Under the pieces are notes generated by a model. It was not told where the DNA came from. It saw only the letters and a list, made by a program, of their open reading frames with translations, and did no database searches. A program made the position numbers and the translations under genes. Positions 12,030 through 25,790 of a DNA stretch of 64,000 nt are shown here, piece after piece. How positions within the stretch are numbered: position 1 is the first letter of the stretch; each line of letters starts with the position of its first letter. The stretch lies in contig NC_072457.1 in the NCBI RefSeq assembly GCF_027596085.1, positions 5,503,629 to 5,567,628 on the forward strand, read 5' to 3'. This DNA is from Anoplopoma fimbria. Taxonomy: Eukaryota; Chordata; Actinopteri; Perciformes; Anoplopomatidae.

Positions 12030-12315
12030 CTTTATCTCTGTCCTGCTAGCTGAGTGGACGGTTACATTTGTCCGTCCGTCCACCACTTTGGACCAAAACA
12101 AGATTTTTGCAGCAGTTAACTACTAAAGCAATGAAACTTGATATAAATATTCATAGTCCTCAGAAGATGGACCCTGATGGTTTTGGATACTCTAACCACT
12201 TTCGAGCCACCATCACAAGAAACATCAAGAAATCCCTCAAAAATTGCTGGTCAGCACCTTGAGATTTCATTGTATTTTAAAGTGTGCTATATAAATGAAA
12301 TCCATTATTATTATT
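12030..12315 (+). repeat. Dispersed repeat fragments, including a SINE/LINE-like tail
   Basis: The first part ('ccgtccaccactttggacc', then 'gcaatgaaacttgatataaatattcatag' in pieces) belongs to the same fish repeat family as 32090-32240 and 57240-57570. The last part ('cagcaccttgagatttcattg...gctatataaatgaaatc') resembles a SINE/LINE 3' tail ending in TTA repeats. Confidence 0.45.
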
Positions 12316-12659
12316 ATAATACATTTACTGATGATCTTCAGGATCCCCAGAGGACTAACTTTTTATACTTTATATACCTTCAGCCAAAATTTCAATTTTG
12401 CATGAAAAACATTTTATAATCCAATCAGTTGCTTTCCATGAGATGTCCTGATCACGTTCCTGCTCTCCTGAGGATGAACGCTTTAGATTTTATTTGAACC
12501 CATGATTTTCTCTTTAGCGCTACCTTCAGGAAACAAACTGTACGTTTTTAGATCCACTGCTGTTTAGTCTCTTAAGAACGAACGAGGCCTTGCGGGAAGA
12601 AAGGCAGCGTTTTGTTTTGCATTCTTCCCCAGCAAACTTGCAAATACATTTTTCAGTTG

Positions 12660-13175
12660 TTAAACTGCTTTAAAAATAATATTAATTATTATTATTATTT
12701 TAAATAAAATAAATTCTAATTAAATTGTATGAAATATAATGTAGTAAAATCTAATTTTATCAAATAAAATATAATAAAACATAATAAAATAAAATAATTT
12801 AAAAATAACAATACATGGCATTTATAAAGTTCTTTACATTGACACTTTCCATAACAAAATAAATATAGAATAAAACAACATCATATATAAAACACACAAC
12901 ATTATTTGGACATTAAAGGCATTTCTAAAAAGGGTGATTTTGGATTTGAATGTGGACAGATTGATGCAGTCTCTGATGTTTTTGGGAAGAGAGAGGGTGC
13001 AGCTATGGAGAAGAGCCTGTCGCCACCGGTCTGGTGTTTGGTCCTGAGTGATGGAGACAGGAGGCTGGCATCAGAGGAGCGGAGGCTGCAGGAGGGAGTG
13101 TGGTGGTGGAGCAGGTCGGTGAGATAGGAAGGGCCTGTTTACGGAGGGCTTTGTGAGCGAGGAGATTATATTATA
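12660..13175 (+). repeat. AT-rich tract followed by a dispersed repeat
   Basis: From 12660 to about 12830 the sequence is nearly pure A/T with AATAAA-like steps. It then runs into 'ggcatttataaagttctttac' and a purine-rich block to about 13175 that resembles a dispersed fish repeat. An open frame across 12906-13127 lies inside this repeat and has no known domain. Confidence 0.4.
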
Positions 13176-13249
13176 AAATAATTACACCTGTGATGTCACT
13201 ACAGAAACCGTAATGGAAGATGGACAGTCACTTATTATTTTCATTGTCA

Positions 13250-13512
13250 GTGAGTCTGATTATTTTTCAATGAGTAGATGAATCGTTTAGTCAAAAATAG
13301 TGAAAATATACCAGTAACAACTTCTTGGAGTCCAATGTTACATCTTTAAATATCTTGTTAAATTAATCCAAAACCCAAAGATATTTATTTTACTATTATT
13401 TATTTGTTTTTTGTTTGTTGTAGAATGTCTTTAACGAGTCTAACTTCTTTTGTTGAAGACCAAACTAGTTCTCCCTCTGGGGAATAGCAAAATTAATCTA
13501 ATCTAATATAAA
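13250..13512 (+). repeat. Copy of the AT-rich dispersed family plus a LINE-type tail
   Basis: 13250-13400 shares 'tgattatttttcaatgagtagatgaatcg' in pieces with the family at 6925-7290. 13430-13512 ends 'ccctctggggaatagc' then 'aatctaatctaat', a tail pattern like those of the LINE 3' ends elsewhere in the window. Confidence 0.4.
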
Positions 13513-13574
13513 AACTGCTAATCCCCTCATTTCAGAAGCTGGTACCAGAGAATTATTGGCAATTATTACTTTTA

Positions 13575-14160
13575 TTAGTAGTAGAGGAAGACAGTTTACA
13601 TCTCTAAAGGTAGACAGTTTCTAACAGTAGAGGTAGAGAGGCAATCTCTAACCGTGAAGGCAGACAGTTTGAAGAGTAGACAGACAGTTTCTAACAGTAG
13701 AGGCAGATAGACAGTTTCTAACAGTAGAGGCAGACAGACAGTTTCTAACAGTAGAGGCAGCAACAGACAGACAGTAGAGGCAGACAGACAGGTTGTAACA
13801 GTAGAGGCAGACAGACAGTTACGAACAGTAGAGGCAGACGGACAGTTGTGAAGAGCAGGCAGACAGTCTCTTATAGTGAGGGCAGACAGGCAGTTTCTAA
13901 CAGTAGAGGCAGAAAGACTGAAAGACTGTTTCTTACAGTAGAGGCAGACTGATGTTTCTTACAGTAGAAGCACTGACGGTGTCTAACAGTAGAGGCAGAC
14001 AGACAGTTTCTAACAGCAGACAGACAGTTTCTAACAGTAGAGGCAGACAGACAGTTTCTAACAGTAGAGGACAGTTTCTACAGTAGACAGTGTAACAGGA
14101 GCAAAGACTTTTCTAACAGTAGAGGCAGACAGACAGTTCCTAAGTGCAGACGGGCAGTTT
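13575..14160. repeat. 27 bp minisatellite
   Basis: About twenty degenerate units of roughly 27 bp with the core 'cagacagtttctaacagtagagg'. Units vary through substitutions, partial deletions and extra CAGA steps. It sits inside the large kcnh1 intron. Confidence 0.9.
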
Positions 14161-16929
14161 GTGGAGGTTTCCCAGAACACCTGCAGGTAAAAGCTTTTCC
14201 TCATTGGGAGAGCTTTAAATGTTGACAATTTGTCTCCTTCATCGGAAGCTGCCGTCGTCTTCGTGTCAAATCAGCTCTACAGTCTATTAGTCTGCCTCTC
14301 ACTCACCTCTCCACCTTCATCATCCATCATCACCTCCAACCAGCTCCACTCGTATCTGACTGCAAACAGAACAACTGAAAGATAACTTGTTTTACCTTCT
14401 GTACATCTACTGATTTGTAAATGACACAGCATGTAGGATTTAATTATTTAAATTAAATTAGGAAGTCACAGAGTGTCCAGTGAAAGTAAACTTCTGACCC
14501 AGTTTGACTTCCTGTTTGTAGAGTATGTGCAGAGACAGTTTGTCCCTTTGGGGCTTATGTAGAAGAACTGCTCTGAGACTGTGCTAAAGGAGCATTGCGG
14601 TCTGGGTAAACCTTTTTGGTTTCCTATTTATTCAGATTCACGAGGAACACTGAAGGAGTTGTACTGGGTATTGGATTAACCCCCCTCGGCCCACTATGTG
14701 GCTGAGAGCTGCTGGAGGATGATGGAAAGCGGTTGCTATGACAGCCAGCATCCCGGATCCAGGATGAGAGTTTGGGTCATTAGCATAGCAAGTGTGAGCG
14801 TCGTAATGCTTAGCGTGACATCAGGACGGGATCTGAGAGGAAGGACAGAAATAGCTGGTCCATTTTCTTTTCCCCGAGCGTCCTCCATCTGCTTTCAGAG
14901 AGACCGGACCAAACCCCTCTGTGAAGACACAAGACGATTTATTAATATCATTAGTATAATTAATGATTAACTTTGATTAACTGCAGGAGATAACGTGTTT
15001 ATTTGTTTCCATAAGAAGCTTTATCTGCTGAGATCCTTCTGGTTCCTATTAGATTGAACCCGCTGTGTTCATATTTTCTTTATTTTATATAAAAGGAAGA
15101 TTCTGGTTCATTTCAACCTGCCAAACAGCCCATAAATGTGTCTGTTGCGGCTCTATGGCGTGTCCTTATGTGAACCCTCCTCTCGAGGTCTGTGGGAAAC
15201 AAGGACTCGTGCAAACAGTTTCAAACGCTTTTCACTTAGTCCAACCCAAAGCAAATGCACAAAGGATACAAAATACTTTCTGTTTTGAATCCATACTTTG
15301 AGAAATAAAATATTGTTTTATAAAGATCATAATTCTGTCCAATGATGTCCAAACTCAAGCACCAGTACAAGAACTTTGTAACAATAAAATCTTGAAAATT
15401 GATGATTTAAATGACAAACTTTCTGATCAAGGAAAAAGTTGACAAGATAATGGAACTGGACAGCTGTTCAGTGATACAATTTGGATAAAGATAATAACGA
15501 ACATTCAACAACTTGTATATTTTGCAAATCAAATAAGCAAGGGAAGCTAAATTAGTGGTGTTTATTAAGGCCAGTTCAAGAAAAATATTGTATATTGGAT
15601 TGTTTAAGTTTGTTTATGAATATTTTTTATTTATTTGGTTTAATTGTTGTTTAAGTGTGATTATTAGTATGTGTGCTGTTTGCTTTTTTGTACCTGATAC
15701 ATGTCAGTAAATAGAGATTACTGAGGTTTAAAGTGTTGTTTAGATGTGAGGAGGATCTTCATTGGGTTTAAATGTTGTTGTTTTTTGTAACACAAACGCC
15801 TCGGCTCTCCGTGTGCAGCCTCTCAGTGGTGAACTGTCGGACCTGGCTCTGGTTCTGGACCTGGCTCTGGTTCTGGACATGCTGCTGCGGTTTCAGCGTT
15901 CAGCTCGGCGCCACCAATCTGTTGAGGCTGAACCGTGACCTTTTTATGAAGGTCTCAGAGAGTCCTATGTTGTGATTCTGACACTTTCGGTCTGAACTGC
16001 TGTCGTGGTGTTAACAGTGGATGACGGCAGGTTTCTGCTGCTGGTGGACGGGGTCGGTATTGATCCGGTGACCCCGGATGTCCGTACTGCTGACAGGACT
16101 GTGAGAGAGGGGGAGCTGAGTCAGGGATGGACTGCAGCAGTTTGTATTGATGAGCTGAAACGCCAACAGTTAATCTGTCAATAGACACAGAGACACATCT
16201 GACCAATCATGGCGCCTCTCAGACTGAGAAATGAAAAAGTATTTCAAGGCTGAAGGGATTCAAGTTACAACAATATTTGTTTCATCCACAAAACTATTTT
16301 TTTCAATGGACTGTTGCACAGACAGTTATCACTCTTTCACCACAAGCTGATGCTAGAGGAAGAATAGGAGCGAATATCAAAGACGGGCAATACAAGTCTT
16401 AGAAACCATCACAATTTTGGCAGCAATTCAACTTGAATGCTGCATTGGTCACAGCTATTTAAATGTCAAAGCCCTTCAATGCTGCATGAGTCGAGGAATT
16501 GTTGTTGTTTACACCAGTAACGGTATAAAATGATAGGTTGAGGGCAATTCATTCCCTTAAAAATGGGAATGACTTGAATCTACAGTTCTGCCAAGATTAC
16601 TTTGTATAGGATATCTAAAGGTTAGACAGCTATTGGTTTGTGTAGTTACAAGATTTAAATGAGAATAGATGTGAGTGAGTCTGGCACCTCTAACTGTAGA
16701 GATTTCCAGAAATATATCATGATTGTATCTGAATATCTAAATCATCATCAGCCTTTAATAATAAACATAAATCCTTATTTGATTCTTCATATTTGGGTCA
16801 AATGTTAAATACGAATCTTATACGACATTCAGCTGACAAATAATGTTCTTCAGTATTTGTAGGATTCAAAAACAGCAATATGAGTACCGTTTAAAGTTTA
16901 GCGGCAGATAAATCAAGTCCATAATAAAG

Positions 16930-17095
16930 AAGTGATGATTGGAAGATGTAGATGAGTCAGAGCCTGAGGCATATACAACTATATCATCTGCATAAAAAAA
17001 TTGGACATTGAAGACCTGATTAGGAAGATTTGTTTTTAATATCCCGTAATGGACCAAGAGTGGACCCCCGTGGCACTCCATTACTGATGGTAAGG
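16930..17095 (-). pseudogene. Relic LINE reverse-transcriptase fragment
   Basis: On the - strand one frame reads GVPRGSTLGPL (about 17048-17080), matching the LINE motif usually written GVPQGS.LGPL. After a frame change the sequence reads NLPNQVFNVQFFYADD, where YADD (near 16990) is the polymerase active-site motif. Spacing and order fit a non-LTR reverse transcriptase, but the two motifs are in different frames and stops surround them, so the copy is dead. Similarity to jockey/CR1/Rex-type elements is inferred from the motifs only. Confidence 0.65.
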
Positions 17096-17917
17096 GGGCT
17101 TGACAGCAGCCATCTTGGTTGTCGCTCCTCTTTAAGGGTTTTCGTCTCAAAAACGCTCCATATTAGATAAACTGTGATTGGCCCAGGAAATCTCGGCCTG
17201 CTGGAAACTCTCCAAAGTGGAGAAGGAACCAGACCCGACTGCCAGAGAGAATAAAAACATGAGCTTGTAGATTTGTTTGGCTCATAGGCACGAATGACTC
17301 AGCACCATCAGCCACAACAGTTTCCTCTGTAATATGAGACTGGGACCAACTTCAGTTGAGTTCAACATAATCAAAACCTGAAGACTAGAGTTTGTAAGGA
17401 AGGATTTTATTGCGATATGTTCAGTATAAATGTTTCCTTATGTTGATTAATTTTTACAATACAGGTTGGTCATTTGCTTGGTTTTAAATGATGTGATTGA
17501 TTTTTTTATGTTTGTGACTGTTTGAGAACCTCAAACACTGCTAATACATCCAGTAAACTAAACATGTAGAGCTTTGCAATTTACTTTTCAAAACCCTGTT
17601 TTTGATTTTATTGTCTTTGATGTGGAACTTATAAAGAGATGCAGTTAGGCCACTAACAGGTAAAAAGTAAGGAAATTATCCTCAATACATCATTTTTCAA
17701 AAGAGTACACGCTGTCAGAACAGTTTATTGAAAATGCAAAACAGTCCTTCACTGGCCATGAAAGCATATGCCTAATGAGTCCATTTCCCATCTCATAAAT
17801 GAGCATTAGACAGCACTTCATTTGAAAAATGTGGATTTTTTTTACTTGAAATGACGCAAAACTAATTACAAATTAAAAGCATGTCAAATGGGATCACTTT
17901 GTATGTGTAATCTGTAA

Positions 17918-18217
<300 letters not shown>

Positions 18218-18501
18218 TGATTCACAGTGAAGCCACAGACATGCAGATGTGATGTCACTGTCTCACTGTGTTGGTTTAGCTTTTTCTTGGTCTTTATTGG
18301 AGAGCGTATATTAGAGAGAGGATGTCGACAGGACTCGAACCAGGGACTGTTACATTGTTTGCACCTAAAACTCTGTTGACCTTTTGCTTTTCAGTAATAA
18401 TAACACTCTGTAAGTGACCTGACTTTGTAATTTGGTCTTTTAATTTCCTGTATACAGTTATTGGGATTTTGAACATACAGCATGAAAGACTGACAGAGTT
18501 T

Positions 18502-18694
18502 TGACCTCAGTTTGACCTCGACTAGACCTCGGTTTGACCTCTGTTAGACCTCGATTAGACTTCAGTTTGACTTCAGTTTGACCTCACTTTGACCTTTGTC
18601 GGCCCTTGGTTTGACATCAGTTTGACTTCAGTTAGACCTGAGCTTCACTTAAGTTTGACCTCAATTAGACCTTGGTTTGATTTTAGTTAGACTC
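18502..18694. repeat. 11 bp tandem array with nuclear-receptor-like half-sites, block 1
   Basis: Hexamers of the form TGACCT or close variants (AGACCT, TGACTT) begin at 18502, 18513, 18524, 18535, 18546, 18557, 18568, 18579, 18590 and so on to 18689, always 11 bp apart, with consensus unit TGACCTCAGTT. On the - strand each exact TGACCT is AGGTCA, and adjacent sites form direct repeats with a 5 bp spacer (DR5). Whether any receptor binds is not shown by the sequence. Confidence 0.9.
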
Positions 18695-18868
18695 ACTTGA
18701 TTATATTAATTTTATTTATTTTGTTCGTTTATTTGATTGTCTCTTGTTATTTCATTTTGTTTCTTTGTTTAGTTTTATCCTAACGATTGTTCTTAATGTT
18801 TCTTCTATTGCACTGTTTTGCTGGCTTGTCTGTTTGAACTCAGTTTGACATACATTTATGCCTTGTTT

Positions 18869-19231
<363 letters not shown>

Positions 19232-20779
19232 TGAAAATGTTGGAACTCTATAAAAAACATGGTAAAAACATTGTCAAGGAAAGTTTAACATCTTGAAAAA
19301 TGTTTTTGCTTTCATGAGATTTCCTAAAGAAACATCTTCTAACTGTGTGCCACTGCAAATTTTGATTATAAAAATAAAGTGCAAAAGTAATTAATTAGCT
19401 GTTGTTGTCGTACTCAAAGCATCAGCAGTGCTCAAGAAGATAATTCTTGTCATTATAGATTCATCTTTAAACACTTTTAGAATAGTAACGTTTATCGAAA
19501 AACCCAATTTAAAGCTAAATGTTCAGTTTTCGTTTCCAAAGTTTTATCCAACTGCTTTTTCAGACAAAAGAAAAATGCATATTTACATCCAGATAAAATG
19601 GAGAAAACTAGTGAATTCTCAAACTGGATGACCTGAAAGACATATTAGAAACATAAACTTTAGAAAACTCCGAAATCGAATATTAATATCAATATAGAAT
19701 ATTCAACAGTGACAACCAGTTCCTGCTGGCCAACCTTATGGCGTAGTATAAAATGTTTGAACACGTAAAACAGAAGGTTTTAAGTCTTATTGTCTGTCAG
19801 CCAGTGAAGGTGTCTTCACTAAAAATATGACACTTCTTATCAGAAACACAGTTATAAAAAAACCCTCAGCTGGATCAAAATAAATTGTCTTTTAGTCTGG
19901 AAGTGAGATGCAGAATTGAATCTGGTTTTGCTGCCCGCTGACACCACCTGACTCCGTAGGAAACACCTGTTTTTGCTATTTTTGTCAGCGTGCGTAGGAA
20001 TCATGCTCCAGGGCTCTCATCAGCTTTATACAGGAAGTGTTTTCTTTCTACCTGAAACATGCTGCCTGTTGTTGTTTTTTTAAGTGATTGAGGGAGAGAG
20101 AGAAGCAAACAAAATGAAAGATGATGGAGGTAGCTGTCAAGGCGGAGCACAGTTGAACGAACAGCTGTCGGAGTCATGCAATTCACCCTGCGTGTTCACA
20201 AAACCTCTGAGCTCTTTGACTGCTCCGTGTTACAGATACTATTTATTCTGCCGTCGGTTTTCAGGCAGAGACTCGGCTTTCTGTTTGCATAAAACATCTG
20301 TGAGGCTCTAAAGATGTTTCTTTGTCGGTGTGTTTTAAAATATCAAAAACTTGGATGAAAGAAACCTAATCACCTCCTGAGCCGCTGACTTTTCATCCGT
20401 ATTTCAGTTTTAAGGAAATTAATGAATTCCTGTCAGAGCTAACACGCTAAAATTAGCATAACTTTGACATTTTGGTGAACTGACATTAGCATCCATTAAA
20501 AATCCATTAACCTCATGTGACACTGTCGCAAGTAATTATCACAAACTGTATATAAAAATGGACAAAGTCAACATTTGGCATTTTGTCCTTTGCCATCTTG
20601 TATTTTTTGAGCTAGAAGTGACCATATTTGGACAAGAGGGTTAGGCTGGGAAATGGCGAGTCTCTGCAGGGCCAGCTACTGTTAGCATGACAAACGCTAA
20701 GTGACAAGATTACGCCTGAGCTAGCTAGCTAAAAAAACTCCCACTGTGCAATACTAAAATTATTCTTCCTGTTTATATA

Positions 20780-20996
20780 ATATTTTAGTTACTATGTATT
20801 CCAGTTACGATGAAAGTTTTTTACTTTATTATTCTTTACTGTGTTATTACTTATTTATTCATTTATAACACTTTTTTTTATCTAGCTTTTTACTATGTCT
20901 CTTGTTGGCACTGTCCTCTCTGCTGCTGTAATCCTGCAAATTTCCCTGCTTTGGGACTAATAAGGACTATCTTATCTTATCTTATCTTATCTCTTA
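20780..20996 (+). mobile_element. LINE 3' tail with CTTAT repeats
   Basis: Ends 'aatcctgcaaatttccctgc...gggactaataaggactatcttatcttatc', the forward version of the tail seen reversed at 4490-4680. The pentamer repeat at 20974-20994 is the usual terminal microsatellite of this family. Confidence 0.65.
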
Positions 20997-21269
20997 GGTT
21001 GGTTAGCAAGGTGCATCCCATAATTTATAGTTACTGTGATAATAATTGGGATGCTAATTTTGGCTAACGAAAAACCAGGCTTGTTTGTAATGTACATACC
21101 AGAGCAAAATAACCGACAACTCCTTACAGTGTCTTTTTGTACAACGAGCTAAGCTAACACGCTATGTTTTGTGATCTCGGACCAGGCGGCAACCTCCAAA
21201 TCTGCCGAGTGAAAAAGGAGATGCTTTTTAATAAATGATTGTATTCACAACATAATTTATTAGCTGATT

Positions 21270-21420
21270 CTAATTTGTATCTATAATCTGAAAGTAACTA
21301 AAGTTATCTGATAAATGAAGCTCGGTACAAAGTACAACATTTACCTCTGAGATTTAGGGGTGTAGAATAGAAAGTAAAATGAAATGGAAATAGGCAAGTT
21401 AAGTACATGTACCTCAAATC
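21270..21420 (+). repeat. Partial copy of the 'gtactt...agtacaa' fish repeat
   Basis: 'aaagtaactaaagttatctgataaatga' in pieces, then 'caaagtacaacatttacctctgag' and 'agtaaaatgaaatggaaat', match the fuller family copy at 53890-54440 and the scrap at 7290-7420. Confidence 0.5.
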
Positions 21421-22279
21421 TGTCCTTATGTAGGTCGACCACATACCAACAAACCAGAAGTGGGACAAAGAGTATGTTTATGTGGGACTTGTTACCAATG
21501 CTGAGAGGTAGTCTGAAAGGTTGATATAAAACATTTATTTTCTCCTTAGCTCGTAACATCTCTATGCTCTGCCCTTTGGTTGAGACTCCCATGCACTGTG
21601 AGGCTTTAAGTTGAAATCCCCCTCCATTTGAAATTGAAAAATATCTGTTTTCCCTGAGTTTATTTGTTTAGTAGTTTCTCAGTCTTTTTTTGAAGCTGCA
21701 TTTTATTTGTTTTGGTTTTCCATCATATTCTGCCTTAATCTTCATAGCTTGTGACCTTGTGGTGACCCACAGTCTTTTCCACCGGCCGTAGCAAAGACAA
21801 TGACAAGTTAACCTGCACTCTACCCACATCACGTTGACATCAAACACAGACCTGTGATGATGTCAACAGCCGGACTGCGGGATTTCTCCGATGGCTTTTT
21901 TCGCAGCAGTCAGACAAAATCCAGATTTTGTCCTGCAGTGGTTTGACTTTTGAAAACTAGAACCAATCAAAATGAGGGACATCGTCTCAATATGTGGGAA
22001 GCAGGACGCAGGACAAGTACAGTACCTGAGGAAATATACTTTGCTACTTTCCACCGATGCTTATCGGCTAAAATTTACATACTAATATTCATGTCTGCAA
22101 AGAAACAACACTCATTTTATATGTATGTTAGTATGCTATTGGGATTTAGCATATAAGCCGAGAAAAGCAGAGTTAAAGTTCACCTTGGAAACATAATCTG
22201 CCTTCTAGCTTTCTGACAGCTGACTGAAAGATGGAAAAAACCCTTTGTGGAAATGTTTTTTTTTATTCTGATGTAGTGT

Positions 22280-22530
22280 TTCAAAGTATTTAAAAAAGAA
22301 TTTGCAGAAATTATTTTGATAATTGATGAATAGTTTTAGTATTTTTTTAGACAGAAATGCCAAACATCCTCAGATTTCTTCCTCGGATGCAACAAGAGGA
22401 CTTTTTTTGTCCTAAAAACTGAATATCTTTGGGTTTAGAAGTGTTGATCGGAGGGTTTTAAAGCTGACAAACTGTAATTTCAAACACCTATAATGTCTGA
22501 TATTAATCGATAATGAAATAATCGTTAGTT
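22280..22530 (-). repeat. Dispersed AT-rich repeat family, reverse copy
   Basis: Ends 'ttaatcgataatgaaataatcgttagttgcagtcc' (read in pieces), the inverse of the family at 6925-7290. The block includes 'tatctttgggtttagaa', also typical of that family. Confidence 0.5.
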
Positions 22531-24084
22531 GCAGTCCTTACAGATACACTGATGGAAAAGTTGTTTTGCCTTGTGCAGTAACGTACAGTCTGATCCTTCA
22601 TCTATATCAGCAGAACAGGAAAACCTCTTGATTTTGCATCATTTGCACATAATTCCAACATGTATTTTACCCCACAGACTTCTGTAGTCAAAGAAATGGG
22701 AATAAAGAATAATTAAGTTTTATTGTGTTACTTGTTTGTAGTGGTTAACAGAGTTAACATTTGAAACCAGGTACAAACACAGAAGGAACAATGAGTGAAA
22801 TATAATATTTCGTTGTATTTAGATGTCACAACCAGTCTTTCTGTAGACACTGTAGTTACATTTTGGAGATATTTTATCACTCAGAAAGCCAGAATTAAAA
22901 CTCTTGCGGCTGATGGGACTTTCCCCTCTCACTGGTCCAGCTGCCGAGACTGAGATGCTGAGAGGAAGTGAGCCTTACGGCCTCTCAGCAACTTATTTCT
23001 GTCCTTTTTAAATATCTGCTTTGACTTCCAGATAATTACCAGAAGAGAGGTTTTATCAGCAGACTGAATCGCCTTCAGTTCCTCTGGATAAATATTTAGA
23101 CTTTCCCTGCAGATCTCTCAGAAACACATCTGAGCCGTTTTCCACCGCCTCTAGTTTCACATCATATTAAGAACTATTTCAAGTCCATGTGCTCCGCTTC
23201 CTCTTTTCACATTTAGTTTTCTGAAAGCAGCTGCACCAAAGGTCTACTACACTCCGATGAATGTTTGTTTCACCTCAACACTCGTCATGAATGACGGCGT
23301 TCGTCATTGTGTTATCTTCCACAAACACAAAACCTCCGTCTCCTCTGGTGAATAAACGGCTTAATAACGACACATCAGAGGGTCACAATGACGGACGCTG
23401 TCATTAAAGTTGACCAGACTGTGCGTGTAGTCATTTATCTGTTTATACGTCAGAGGAGACGGAGGTTTGAGTTTGAGAAAAAAGAACTGTGAAATCAGTC
23501 TGATGATTCTCTGCAGAAACAGACACATCTGTTCTAACAGAAACGGTTTTAGAAGCGGAGGATAGATTTCAGGCAAAGCAGCCCTTGCTAGAGTTTAACA
23601 TCTTCAAAAATAAATTGTCACATGTTTCCCAAAGAAACCAAGTCGTTTTAACTTTTAATATTATATGTAAAATGTTGATATCTGCCATAAAATGACACTC
23701 CTGAAAGTCTCCTAAAACTATAATTCACCTGTTTCTAATACAAATGAGGTTTCTAGAAACAGCACGGTGTTTCAAATTCTCATTATTCTTAGTTAAGCTC
23801 ATTTCTAGACAAAATATGGAAATGAAAAACGTATTTGTTCTTGTTTTAAGCAAAAGTCTTGAAAGCTTAAATTGCTTGATCTATGTGCTCTGGAGTGCTG
23901 CTAAGAATCTCCATTACAACAGGTTCAATTGTTATTTATCTTGCTTGTATGTCCTTCGACTTTAATTCACCTCATCTAATATAATTGCTCCAAGTGTCAC
24001 TTTGGTAATTCAAGAGCAGCATTCTATGTTAATATATTTGACTTAAGACTTTTAGACTTTTCTTGTTTTTAGTATGACTCCTGG

Positions 24085-24470
24085 TCACATAGTTAAAACA
24101 TAGACTATATATAAGAAGCGGACGTGGTCATCGTGACATCACCCATTGGTTTGTTTAATGCCGTTTTTGAAACCTGGAATTTGGCGTTTTGGCCGTCGCC
24201 ATCTTGGATTACAGCCATGGCTATCATGGCTTTTTGGAACCAATGAAAGGAAGTGACCATATTTGGAATGTGAAGGAGTGACATAGAGACGGCGTATATA
24301 GCTCTGATAGCGGCAGCGACCTGTCAATCACAAGGTGGCCATCATTTACTAAATGAACATCATGCTGAAGACTTGAAACTCATGTTTACAATGTTTACTG
24401 AGGGAATAAATCAAGAGAGAAGTAGAGTCATTTTCTAATAGACTTCTATACAATCTTATTTTTTTACACA
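24085..24470 (+). repeat. Dispersed fish repeat ('ccattggtttgtttaa...gccatcttgg')
   Basis: Reads through 'gtgacatcacccattgg', 'tttggccgtcgccatcttgg' and 'aatgaacatcatgctgaagac'. The last part is shared with 63283-63395, and part of the middle with 20540-20660. It is a common teleost intronic repeat and not a gene. Confidence 0.6.
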
Positions 24471-25166
24471 CACAAAAAAATAAAGTGGATGGTGACAACC
24501 ATACTAAATATATGCACAAGATACTTAAACTTAGCGTTTATTTGAGGGTTAAGAAACATAATTAGATTAAGTAAACTGATGATAACAGAAACATTCCTGA
24601 AACGGGGAAACCTGTAAACCTATAAATCTGTAAACCTCCCACTGGACTGCGAGCACAATTTGTCTTGAAGGCTAAAAACAAGCTATGAAGAAATCTGCTG
24701 TCTGTTCGACACATTGCTTTCATTAATAAACTTATAAGCAGGAGACGATGGCAGAGCTTTAAAACAGCTTCATATGTCGTTTGACTCGGATATAATCCCG
24801 AGTTTGTCAGCAGCAACTCTGCAGCTGCATGTGTGAATCTTATTTGATGTCTGTCCATCAGACTGAGTGATTTAGCACAAAGCTAAAACGGGAGTCTGTT
24901 AGGACCAAAGAGCTGACACTGAACTGTACAGCAGCACTCAAAATACTTCTGAGGGTGTCTTCTGCCAAATACAATCTGCTTTAAATTTGGGTTTTTTTCT
25001 CGAAACACGTTAAACTTTGAGTAAGCTTGTGTCATAACAGTGTGTGGATTCTTTTTCTTATAGTTCTAGCATCACTAAAGGGTCAGTAAGCTCCACATCA
25101 GCTGCACATGCAGTTCTGTTAATGCTGCATTGGGTGTTCACATAACATAGATGTGTTCATGGACAA

Positions 25167-25213
25167 GTACTCAAAATGTACGCTCAGTCTGCACGGTCGT
25201 ACATTTTGAGTAC
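25167..25213. repeat. Perfect 16 bp inverted repeat (hairpin)
   Basis: GTACTCAAAATGTACG (25167-25182) and CGTACATTTTGAGTAC (25198-25213) are exact reverse complements around a 15 nt loop. Outside the arms there is a direct repeat of 'catggaca', so the segment may have arisen by a small inverted duplication. Confidence 0.85.
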
Positions 25214-25790
25214 ATGGACACTTAATGATTACAAAAAAGATGTCATGTGTTTAAATTAAGCTCAAAGTTTCACTGTATAAAAGTGATCTGGTGAGAAAAA
25301 AAAGTTGAAAGTCAAACCAAATGTCTGATGATGACATTTAAAGCCATGCACAGGTCTCTTACTTTGAAAAACAGCTACAGGAAGTGTTGAATGAGCATTT
25401 TGCAGCCTGTAAAAGTTGCTATTTTTTCATTCTTTGTTTTTTTTCTCAGCTGACCCAACAAAAGTAAACAATGCTAATGTTTATTATAAAATGTATATAT
25501 ACATGTTCATTATGTTGTATGTGTTTCCCGAAATCTGAAATACCCTGATTCTGTACTTTTACCCTCAACGATCCAAAACTCATCTATAAAAGTTGCATTA
25601 AGTTGTATTTTGGTGTTTTGGACCATATATATATGTATTAATGTTGCAGATGTACAGTAGAGGAGATGATGACTCTCCAGGAGAAATTTCAGAGGTCCAC
25701 ATGGATGATATTTGACTCCTCAGATCTGTTGTTAAACTGTTGCAGAGATGAGTCAATCCGTAACCCACCTGTCCGTCTGTGTTTCTGCAG

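Noticed and set aside
18331..18341. Near-perfect polymerase III B box on the - strand
   Set aside because: No A box at the expected distance and no cloverleaf can be formed, so it is not a tRNA gene.
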